Part shown: piece by piece, positions 34,822-41,859 of the stretch
Layout of the letters: each line of letters starts with the position of its first letter
Position numbering within the stretch: the first letter of the stretch is position 1
Source of the DNA: G965222505 sp965222505
GTDB lineage: Bacteria > Bacteroidota > Rhodothermia > Rhodothermales > DATKEJ01
NCBI GenBank assembly: GCA_965222505.1
Contig: OZ244956.1
Location: 992,001 to 1,056,000, forward strand
Length of the DNA stretch: 64,000 nt
Direction: 5' to 3'
The notes under the pieces: generated by a model
The model's database searches: none
Told to the model about the DNA's origin: nothing
Seen by the model: the letters and a program-made list of their open reading frames with translations, nothing else
Translations under genes and position numbers: made by a program

Positions 34822-36258
34822 ATGGAATCTCCTCCTGTGCCGCCGGCCGGTATTTCCCACACCAGCCGGGGCCTGTTTTGCAACCGGACTCTGAACATGC
34901 GTAGCCTGAAAGCCATCGGCTATGACATGGACTATACCCTCATCCATTACCATGTGGCCGAATGGGAAAGCTGTGCCTTCTCCTATTTGAAGGAACGTCT
35001 GCTGGATGGGAACTGGCCGGTGCGCGACCTGACCTTTGACCCTGAAATGGCCATCCAGGGCCTGATCATCGACCTGGAACGGGGCAACATCGTCAAGGCC
35101 AACCGGTTCGGCTATATCAAGCGGGCCTACCACGGCACCCGGCCGATTGGCTACGATACCCTACGGCGGATTTATACCCAAACCCTCGTCGACCTCAGCG
35201 AACCCCGATGGGTGTTCCTCAATACCCTCTTTGCCATCTCGGAAGCCAGCTTCTACATGCAGTTGGTAGACCTCCTGGACCAGGGCGTCCTCTCCCGTGC
35301 GATGGGTTATGCCGACCTGTACCAATCCGTCCGGCACGCCCTCAATCAGACCCACATCGAAGGCCGCCTCAAGGCCGAAATCATCGCTGACCCCGAACGA
35401 TTCGTCGATCTCGACCCCGATACCCCGCTGGCCCTGCTCGATCAAAAACGGGCGGGCAAGAAGGTCATCCTCGTCACCAACTCCGAATGGGAATATGCGG
35501 CTCCGATGCTGAACTTCGCGTTCAACCGGTTCTTGCCCGAGGGCATGACGTGGCGGGAGTTGTTCGACCTCTCCATTGTGGGCGCCCGCAAACCGGATTT
35601 CTTTATGGTCCAATCGCCTGCCTATGAGGTCGTCAACAACGACGGCTTACTCCGGGAAAGCCGGGGCTTGCTGGAGCAGGACAAGGTGTATGTGGGTGGC
35701 CATGCCGGGCTGGTCGAAGAAAGCCTCGGCCTCAACGGCGAACAAATACTGTACGTTGGGGACCATATGTTCTCGGACGTACGCATTTCGAAGAAGATTG
35801 TCCGCTGGCGCGCGGCCCTGATTTTGCGTGAGTTGGAAGAAGAAATCCAAGCCTTGCAAGGGTTTGAACCCAAACAACGCCAGCTCTCCGACCTGATGAC
35901 CCGAAAAGTCCAACTGGAAGGCGAACTGTCACAGATTCGGCTGGAAACCCAGCGCAACCGACATGGGTACGGCCCCCAAACCGGCCGCAGCCCGGAGGTC
36001 CTCGAAACAGCCATCCAGGCCCTGCGCACCCGGCTCATCGAACTCGACACCCAGATCGCCCCCCTCGCTAAAGCAGCAGGCCAACTCCGCAACCCGAACT
36101 GGGGCCTGCTGCTCCGGGCCGGCAATGACAAAAGCCACCTCGCCAGCCAACTCGAACGCTACGCGGACATCTACACCTCGCGGGTTTCGAATTTTCTCTC
36201 CAGCACCCCGTACGTTTACCTCCGCTCCCAACGCGGAAGCCTGCCGCATGAGTTTTAG
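34822..36258 (+). CDS. HAD-superfamily 5'-nucleotidase (HAD-IG type)
   Basis: About 478 residues. HAD motif I is IGYDMDYTLIHY (nucleophile Asp35 and Asp37), motif II is VILVTNS, and the conserved late motif is VGDHMFSDV. This layout is that of the HAD-IG family related to eukaryotic cytosolic purine 5'-nucleotidase, which hydrolyses IMP/GMP-type nucleotides. The C-terminal third is rich in charged helices (ELEEEIQAL, LEGELSQIRLETQ), a predicted coiled coil. Starts at 34822 or the later MRSLKAIGYD ATG are both possible. The gene ends 4 nt inside the convergent mobA gene. Confidence 0.88.
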   Translation: MESPPVPPAGISHTSRGLFCNRTLNMRSLKAIGYDMDYTLIHYHVAEWESCAFSYLKERLLDGNWPVRDLTFDPEMAIQGLIIDLERGNIVKANRFGYIKRAYHGTRPIGYDTLRRIYTQTLVDLSEPRWVFLNTLFAISEASFYMQLVDLLDQGVLSRAMGYADLYQSVRHALNQTHIEGRLKAEIIADPERFVDLDPDTPLALLDQKRAGKKVILVTNSEWEYAAPMLNFAFNRFLPEGMTWRELFDLSIVGARKPDFFMVQSPAYEVVNNDGLLRESRGLLEQDKVYVGGHAGLVEESLGLNGEQILYVGDHMFSDVRISKKIVRWRAALILRELEEEIQALQGFEPKQRQLSDLMTRKVQLEGELSQIRLETQRNRHGYGPQTGRSPEVLETAIQALRTRLIELDTQIAPLAKAAGQLRNPNWGLLLRAGNDKSHLASQLERYADIYTSRVSNFLSSTPYVYLRSQRGSLPHEF

Positions 36259-36830
36259 TGCGTCGCACGTAAATCGCGTAAGCGATTTATATTCCGCATC
36301 GGCTCCTCGGGAACGTCTACTACTTTGACGGCAGGCAAGACATCCAAAAGTCCGTGTACAGCGCGTTTTTGTTCGGCCAGAAGAGTGTCTATGATGGGCA
36401 AAACAGAGGGGGCATAGCACCCACATAACGGATGCAACCGGCCATCGGGCGTTCGGGCAATAACCGCGCAGAATTCAGGGGTCCGAGCAGCCAGCAATGC
36501 GTGAAGTACATTGGTTGTAATGAACGGCACATCGCAGGGCAGGACCAGCACCCACGGCGTTTGGGCTGCGCGGAGGCCAGCCTGCAACCCGGCCAAAGGC
36601 CCGGCATCTTCCTGTTCATCCTGTACAATCTGGGCCGGAATGGAATAGCGGATGGGGTTCGCTCCTCCTGCAACCAACACAGGATCGGCCACGGTGGAGA
36701 GGGCTTCAAAGACATGCCCAATGAGGGGTTTGCCCTGCCACTGGTACAGGGCTTTATCCACCCCAAAACGCTGGCTCCCCCCCCCGGCCAGGATGAGGCC
36801 GGTGGGCTTATGTTGAACCTTTATCTGCAT
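36255..36830 (-). CDS. mobA: Molybdenum cofactor guanylyltransferase
   Basis: A 191-residue protein adding GMP to molybdopterin to form the bis-MGD cofactor. It has the signature LAGGGSQRFGVDKALY, the substrate segment GPLAGLQAGL, and LPCDVPF with the metal-binding aspartate. It shares the area with fdhF-like, fdhD and moaA genes that need or make this cofactor. The 3' end overlaps the convergent HAD gene by 4 nt and contains a hairpin (36270-36289). A toxin-antitoxin pair follows divergently. Confidence 0.94.
   Translation of the reverse strand: MQIKVQHKPTGLILAGGGSQRFGVDKALYQWQGKPLIGHVFEALSTVADPVLVAGGANPIRYSIPAQIVQDEQEDAGPLAGLQAGLRAAQTPWVLVLPCDVPFITTNVLHALLAARTPEFCAVIARTPDGRLHPLCGCYAPSVLPIIDTLLAEQKRAVHGLLDVLPAVKVVDVPEEPMRNINRLRDLRATH
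36270..36289 (+). terminator. Hairpin acting as likely terminator for the HAD gene
   Basis: TAAATCGC pairs with GCGATTTA across a 4-nt loop (GTAA), 12 nt beyond the HAD gene's stop. It lies inside the 3' coding end of the convergent mobA gene. A T-run is not obvious, so the terminator call is moderate. Confidence 0.5.
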
Positions 36831-36832
36831 GT

Positions 36833-36862
36833 GACGTACATTTTAGTACTTGTATATACGTC
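36833..36862. promoter_or_regulatory. Possible operator for the toxin-antitoxin operon
   Basis: GACGTA and TACGTC form an inverted repeat around a nested GTAC/GTAC pair (36836-36849), 15 nt before the antitoxin start. Such antitoxins usually bind their own promoter palindromes. The assignment is by position only. Confidence 0.4.
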
Positions 36863-36876
36863 AACTGAATAACACG

Positions 36877-37119
36877 ATGCAAACCAAATTGACTTTACGG
36901 CTTGAGGCACAGCTCATCGAAGACGCCAAGACCTATGCACGCAAACGCGGCAAATCCGTTTCCCAGATTGTGGCCGATTACTTTGCCTTGCTCGCTGCAC
37001 ATGCACCCAAGGGGGCCGAGCCCTTGCCCCCTGTTGTACGTGCGCTCAAAGGCGCCCTGGCCGACTATGATGTAGGTGAGCCTGATTACCGGAAGTATCT
37101 TGAAGAGAAATACCTGTGA
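36877..37119 (+). CDS. Antitoxin, DUF6364-type
   Basis: An 80-residue protein (MQTKLTLRLEAQLIEDAKTYARKRGKSVSQIVADYF) matching the DUF6364 antitoxin family with a ribbon-helix-helix-like N-terminus that binds DNA. The C-terminal part (VVRALKGALADYDVGEPDYRKYLEEKYL) should bind and neutralise the PIN toxin. It overlaps the next gene by 4 nt (GTGA), a classic coupled antitoxin-toxin layout. The ATG at 36877 is preferred over the upstream in-frame start. Confidence 0.9.
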   Translation: MQTKLTLRLEAQLIEDAKTYARKRGKSVSQIVADYFALLAAHAPKGAEPLPPVVRALKGALADYDVGEPDYRKYLEEKYL

Positions 37120-37544
37120 CCATTCTGTTTGACACCAACGTGGTACTGGACGTGCTACTGGACCGGCCTCCCCATGCAGCCGTGGGTGCTGCACTCTTTA
37201 CAGCCGTACACCGGGGTACCCTGCGCGGCCTTTTGGGTGCCACAACCATTACGACCATTCATTACCTGGCTCAGAAAACCAAAGGAGATGCGGAAGCGCG
37301 CAAACACATTGAGGCCCTGCTGTCCCTTTTTGAAGTGGCACCCGTAGACCGTGCGACCCTCAGAGGTGCATTACACTCCGGGCTACCCGACCATGAAGAT
37401 GCCGTCCTCTATGAAGCGGCCCAACGCGCCGGTGCCGATGGCATTGTAACCAGAGACTCCAAAGATTTTTCAGGTGCTAAACGGCGGATCTACAGTCCGG
37501 TTGAATTGCTTTCGATCATCCAGACGATGCAACGCAACGTTTGA
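37116..37544 (+). CDS. PIN-domain ribonuclease toxin (VapC-like)
   Basis: A 142-residue PIN nuclease starting at GTG. The acidic metal-binding residues are in LFDTNVVLDVLL (Asp6), PDHEDAVLYEAA and VTRDSKDFSGA. It cleaves RNA, and its activity is held by the antitoxin encoded just upstream. The 3' end comes within 3 nt of the convergent fdhF-like gene. The pair sits inside the molybdenum-cofactor gene group without an evident link to it. Confidence 0.92.
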   Translation: MTILFDTNVVLDVLLDRPPHAAVGAALFTAVHRGTLRGLLGATTITTIHYLAQKTKGDAEARKHIEALLSLFEVAPVDRATLRGALHSGLPDHEDAVLYEAAQRAGADGIVTRDSKDFSGAKRRIYSPVELLSIIQTMQRNV

Positions 37545-37547
37545 ACT

Positions 37548-39854
37548 TCATACGGCCTCCCGTATGCTGACGACCACTGATTTGGAGGCGGGGGTGTTGC
37601 TCTTGGCGGCGGTTGCGTCGATGGGGACCAACACGTTGGCCTCGGGGAAATAGGTGGCTACGCAGCGGCGGGGAATGGTATAGGGCACCACCCGAAACGC
37701 CCGGCCTACCCGTTCTTCGCCTTTATACTGGCTGATCAGGTCCACCACCTGTTGGGCATCTAACCCGGCTTCGGCCATGTCTTCCAGGTGCATCAACACC
37801 ACGCGCCGTCCACCATGGATGCCCCGGTAGCGGTCGTCCAGGCCGTAGATGGTGGTATTGTATTGATCATGGCTGCGGATGGTCATCATCACGTATTGCC
37901 CTTTTTCCAGCGGGTAGCGGGGTATGGGATGCACCGTGAATTTGGCCTTGCCCGTATCGGTGTTGAACACACCGTCCCGTGCGGCATTGGGCAGGTAAAA
38001 CCCGCCCGGTTCCCGAACACGCTGGTTGTATGCCTTAAACCCCGGCACGGTGTGGGCAATCAGGTCTCGCACGGTATCATAGTTGGCAGTCCAATCCTTC
38101 CAGAATAGCTCCTCCCGCTCCCCCAGCGTGGCCTGGGCCAAACGGGAGACAATCACCGGTTCACTCAACAGGTGTTCAGAAGCAGGAGGCAGTGTACCCT
38201 CGGAGGTGTGGACAATCCCCATCGAGTTTTCGACGCTTACAAACTGGGGCTTTCCTTGCTGAACATCTTCCTCTGTACGCCCCAGGCACGGCAAGATTAA
38301 GGCCTGGGTGCCGGTAACGAGGTGCGCCCGGTTCAACTTGGTCGATACATGCACCGTGAGGCGGCAGTTTTGCAACGCCTCAGCGGTATACCGGGTGTCC
38401 GGCGAGGCGGACAAAAAATTACCCCCCAGCGCAATGAATACCTTGGCTTCCCTGCTGTGCATGGCCTTGATGGCCTCGACGGTATCAACCCCGTTGTTTC
38501 GCGGCGGCTCAAAACCAAACGTTTTCGCCAAAGCATCCAGAAAAGCTGGTTTAGGCCGTGGCGTAATGCCGACCGTCCGATCCCCCTGTACATTGCTGTG
38601 ACCCCGCACCGGACAGGCCCCGGCACCCGGTTGCCCGATGGCCCCGCGCATCAACAACAGGTTCACGCAGGCTTGCACGTTGGCAACGCCATTTTCGTGC
38701 TGGGTGAGCCCCATTGCCCAACAGATGATGATGCGTTCCGTCCCGGCCACATGGTGCGCCACATCATAGATTTGCTCCCGCCCGATCCCGCTCTCCTCCA
38801 CGATCACCCCCCAATCGGCCTGGCGAAGGTCTTCGGCGAAGGCTTCAAATCCCTGGGTCTTCGCCCGGATAAAGTCCAGGTTCAAGACCGAACCGGGCAC
38901 CCGATCCTCGGCTTCGAGCAGCGCCTTCATGATGCCCTTGAGCAGTGCAACGTCCCCATTGATGCGCACCTGTAGAAACTGATCTGCCAATGCCGCACCG
39001 TTGCCGATCCACCCACCGGGGGTTTGTGGGTGTTTGAACCGTTTGAGGCCAACCTCGGGCAATGGATTGATGTGGATGATCTGTGCCCCGTTGGCCTTGG
39101 CCTGTTGCAATGTGCCGAGCATCCGGGGGTGATTGGTACCGGGGTTTTGCCCGACCACCAGAATCAGATCCGCCTCGTCAAAATCGGCGAGGGTGACGGT
39201 GCCTTTGCCGACGCCGATCACTTCGCTGAGGCCCACCCCGCTCGATTCATGGCACATGTTCGAGCAATCGGGCAGGTTGTTGGTGCCGAAGGCGCGGACG
39301 AACAGTTGATACAGATAAGCAGCTTCGTTGCTGGTCCGGCCCGAGGTGTAGAAAATCGCCTCATCGGGGCGGTCCAGCCGGTTGAGTTCAAAGGCAATTA
39401 AGGCAAATGCTTCGGCCCAGTCGATAGGGGTATAATGTTCGGCTTCCGACCGCAAGACCATCGGATGGGTAAGCCGCCCCTGCTTGCCGAGCCAATGGTC
39501 CGTTTGTTCGGATAATTGGGCGATGGAATGCTGTGCGAAGAAGGCAGGGGTGACGCGTTTTAGGGTGGCTTCTTCGGCCACGGCCTTGGCTCCGTTTTCG
39601 CAGTATTCGCCTAGCTTAGACCGCTCTCCATCCGGGTCCGGCCAAGCACAACCGGGACAGTCGAACCCGTCTTTCTGGTTTACATCGCGCAGCACCTTCA
39701 GGCCGTGCATTAATCCCATTTCTTCCCGGATGTGTTTGAGGGCTACCCGCACGCCGGTCGGCCCGGCAGCCACTTCCGGGGGCGCACTGAGCTGCACGTC
39801 GTTGGGCTCCAGCGGGGGTTCTATCCGAACAGGTGATGCGGCATCATCAGACAT
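37548..39854 (-). CDS. FdhF/YdeP-family molybdopterin oxidoreductase
   Basis: A 768-residue bis-MGD enzyme. The N-terminal cluster-like cysteines are Cys66 and Cys69 (CPGCAW) and Cys85. SNMCHESSGVGL has Cys201 aligning with the molybdenum ligand of formate dehydrogenases (it is a Cys codon, not selenocysteine). Downstream motifs are VVGQNPGTNHPRM, GAQIIHINP, GHSNVQGDRTVGI and the C-terminal dinucleotide-binding RSHDQYNTTIYGLDDRYRG. The family resembles E. coli YdeP; its substrate is uncertain. There are no Fe-S or cytochrome partner subunits beside it. The sulfurtransferase FdhD, encoded 27 nt upstream, would sulfurate its cofactor. Confidence 0.93.
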   Translation of the reverse strand: MSDDAASPVRIEPPLEPNDVQLSAPPEVAAGPTGVRVALKHIREEMGLMHGLKVLRDVNQKDGFDCPGCAWPDPDGERSKLGEYCENGAKAVAEEATLKRVTPAFFAQHSIAQLSEQTDHWLGKQGRLTHPMVLRSEAEHYTPIDWAEAFALIAFELNRLDRPDEAIFYTSGRTSNEAAYLYQLFVRAFGTNNLPDCSNMCHESSGVGLSEVIGVGKGTVTLADFDEADLILVVGQNPGTNHPRMLGTLQQAKANGAQIIHINPLPEVGLKRFKHPQTPGGWIGNGAALADQFLQVRINGDVALLKGIMKALLEAEDRVPGSVLNLDFIRAKTQGFEAFAEDLRQADWGVIVEESGIGREQIYDVAHHVAGTERIIICWAMGLTQHENGVANVQACVNLLLMRGAIGQPGAGACPVRGHSNVQGDRTVGITPRPKPAFLDALAKTFGFEPPRNNGVDTVEAIKAMHSREAKVFIALGGNFLSASPDTRYTAEALQNCRLTVHVSTKLNRAHLVTGTQALILPCLGRTEEDVQQGKPQFVSVENSMGIVHTSEGTLPPASEHLLSEPVIVSRLAQATLGEREELFWKDWTANYDTVRDLIAHTVPGFKAYNQRVREPGGFYLPNAARDGVFNTDTGKAKFTVHPIPRYPLEKGQYVMMTIRSHDQYNTTIYGLDDRYRGIHGGRRVVLMHLEDMAEAGLDAQQVVDLISQYKGEERVGRAFRVVPYTIPRRCVATYFPEANVLVPIDATAAKSNTPASKSVVVSIREAV

Positions 39855-39881
39855 GGGCGTACAGGTTTCGGATGCGGAAGA

Positions 39882-40742
39882 TCAGAGGGTGGGCAGCGTG
39901 TAGGCCGGGGCGACGTCCAGGCCGGTATAGACGTTGTATCGGCCCGCCCGTACGAACCCCAGCAACGTTACGCCAAAAGACCGGGCCAACTCAACCGCCA
40001 AACTCGATGGCGCACCAACAGCCGCCACAATCGAAAGCCCGGCGATAATGGCTTTTTGCAACAACTCGAAACTGGCCCGGCCACTCAGGAGCAGCATCCG
40101 GTCCCGGAGTGGCAGCGTCCCGGCCTGGACGTGGTGGCCGACGAGTTTATCGAGTGCGTTGTGCCGCCCTACATCCTCACAATGCATCAGCAAATTGCCG
40201 TCCAGGTCAAACAGCGCGGCGGCGTGAAGCCCCCCGGTACGGTTAAAGACGGTCTGGGCATCGGCCAGGCGCTCCGGCAAGGCATGTAGAATATCAGCAG
40301 GAGGCAATCCAAGGGGCTGCACGGCATCTGCCGGAGCCAGGGTATGCAAAGCAGCAAGAGAAGATTTACCGCACACCCCGCAACTGGAGGTGGTGTAAAA
40401 ATGACGTTCCAGCCGATTCAGGTGAAGCGGGACATTGGGTTTGAGGGTCACCGTGATATGGTTGCATTTCCCGCAACCGGTAGCTTCCCCTGGCGTAACG
40501 GCTTCAACGGCGTTCATCCCCGGAATAATGCCCTCTGTAAACAGAAACCCTAGGGCCAGCGCGGCATCGTCTCCGGGGGTACGCATGGTGATCGAGATGG
40601 GCCGTTGTACCCGCTGGGCATCGATCTCGTAATCCAGTTGAATTTCCAGCGGTTCTTCGACGGCCAGCGCGTCAAGTTCCAGGATAGACTTGGTATGCCG
40701 TACCCGGTGAACGGGGGTCGATATGACGCGCACATCCTTCAT
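39882..40742 (-). CDS. fdhD: Formate dehydrogenase accessory sulfurtransferase
   Basis: A 286-residue protein that transfers sulfur to the Mo cofactor to activate FdhF-type enzymes. It has MRTPGDDAALALGFLFTEGI, CGKC (90-93), the catalytic pair SSCGVCGKSS (Cys121/124), and the GRASFELLQKAIIAG and EDVGRHNALDK segments. It is directly after moaA: the moaA stop and fdhD start touch with no spacer. It is 27 nt before the fdhF-like gene, so moaA-fdhD-fdhF form one operon. Confidence 0.97.
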   Translation of the reverse strand: MKDVRVISTPVHRVRHTKSILELDALAVEEPLEIQLDYEIDAQRVQRPISITMRTPGDDAALALGFLFTEGIIPGMNAVEAVTPGEATGCGKCNHITVTLKPNVPLHLNRLERHFYTTSSCGVCGKSSLAALHTLAPADAVQPLGLPPADILHALPERLADAQTVFNRTGGLHAAALFDLDGNLLMHCEDVGRHNALDKLVGHHVQAGTLPLRDRMLLLSGRASFELLQKAIIAGLSIVAAVGAPSSLAVELARSFGVTLLGFVRAGRYNVYTGLDVAPAYTLPTL

Positions 40743-41729
40743 TTAACCTCCGATGAGGATCATCGGGCGGTTTTTGGAGGCAGAGATGCTGTACATCCCA
40801 GCGTGCGCGGCTTTTTTCCGAAGTACAGCAGCTTGAATCAATTCGGCCAGTTCTTCATCCGGGTGCCCTGCGCGCATAGCATCCCGCAAGCTGACCTCTG
40901 CCGCGCCAAACAGACACACCTTCAGGTTGCCGTCGGCGGTGATGCGGAGGCGGTTGCAGGACCCACAGAAGTGTTCACTCATCGAGGAAATGAAACCGAC
41001 CTGTCCCTTAAATCCGGGCACCTGGTAGGTTTTTGAGGTCTCGTTCTGGCCGTCGGCGAGGCGTTCCAGGGGATGCACCTTCTGGATTTCCGAAATCATG
41101 TCCCGGTAAGGCATCATCTGTCGATCTTGCCACCGGTTGCCATCGAAGGGCATGTATTCGATAAAGCGTACCTCAATGGGCTGGTCCTTCGTCAGGGCCA
41201 CAAAATCGACCAGTTCATCCTCGTTGAATCCTTTCATCACCACACAATTGATTTTGACCGGTTGGTATCCGTATTCCAGCGCCTTATTGATGGCCTGCAT
41301 GAGGGTATTAAATCCGGTGCGCCGGGTGATGTAGGTAAAGCGATCCGATTGGAGGGTATCCAGACTGATGTTGATCAGGTTCACGCCCGCCGCGTGGAGC
41401 CGATGTATTTTCTTGGACAGCAGCAGGCCATTGGTGGTCAGGGCCAGCGTGTCGATCCCTTCGATTTGCCCCAACCGATCTATCAGGGTCAGAACGTCTT
41501 TTCGGACCAGCGGCTCCCCGCCTGTCAGGCGCAGCTTCCGAATGCCGAGCCGGACGAACAACCGGGTCAGGCGCTCGATTTCCTCAAACGTCAGAATTTC
41601 AGCATGCGGAGACAGGGGTACGCCTTCCTCCGGCATGCAATACATGCACCGCAGGTTGCACCGCTCCGTCAGGGAGATGCGCAGATAGGTATGCTGGCGA
41701 CCGAAAGTATCGGTTAGATGTTTCGTCAT
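40743..41729 (-). CDS. moaA: GTP 3',8-cyclase
   Basis: A 328-residue radical-SAM enzyme starting molybdopterin synthesis from GTP. It has the radical-SAM cluster CNLRCMYC (Cys24/28/31), GGEPLVRKD, and the C-terminal cluster CGSCNRLRITADGNLKVC (Cys255/258/272). It ends in a Gly-Gly pair as the family requires. It is the first gene of the moaA-fdhD-fdhF operon. moaC, moaD, moaE and moeA are not in the window. Confidence 0.97.
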   Translation of the reverse strand: MTKHLTDTFGRQHTYLRISLTERCNLRCMYCMPEEGVPLSPHAEILTFEEIERLTRLFVRLGIRKLRLTGGEPLVRKDVLTLIDRLGQIEGIDTLALTTNGLLLSKKIHRLHAAGVNLINISLDTLQSDRFTYITRRTGFNTLMQAINKALEYGYQPVKINCVVMKGFNEDELVDFVALTKDQPIEVRFIEYMPFDGNRWQDRQMMPYRDMISEIQKVHPLERLADGQNETSKTYQVPGFKGQVGFISSMSEHFCGSCNRLRITADGNLKVCLFGAAEVSLRDAMRAGHPDEELAELIQAAVLRKKAAHAGMYSISASKNRPMILIGG

Positions 41730-41802
41730 GAAGAGCAGTTAGGCGCTGACGAGAAATAAACCGTGAGGTTCACGCAAGTAAACGGGGCTGCATTATACGA
41801 AA

Positions 41803-41830
41803 ACAGGGACATGGTATGCCATGCCCCTGT
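41803..41830. repeat. 28-nt near-palindrome, likely terminator
   Basis: ACAGGGACATGGTA is followed by a near-complement with two G-T type mismatches. It is related to the palindrome at 7493-7520 (both centred on GGYATGCC). It sits between the stop of the downstream FN3 gene and the moaA start, so it may end the FN3 transcript. Confidence 0.7.
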
Positions 41831-41859
41831 CGATTTTGTCCTGGAAGTGTGCTGTTCTG

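Noticed and set aside
39254..39256. Selenocysteine at the Mo-ligand site of the fdhF-like gene
   Set aside because: The codon encodes Cys (TGC), not TGA, and the frame needs no readthrough.
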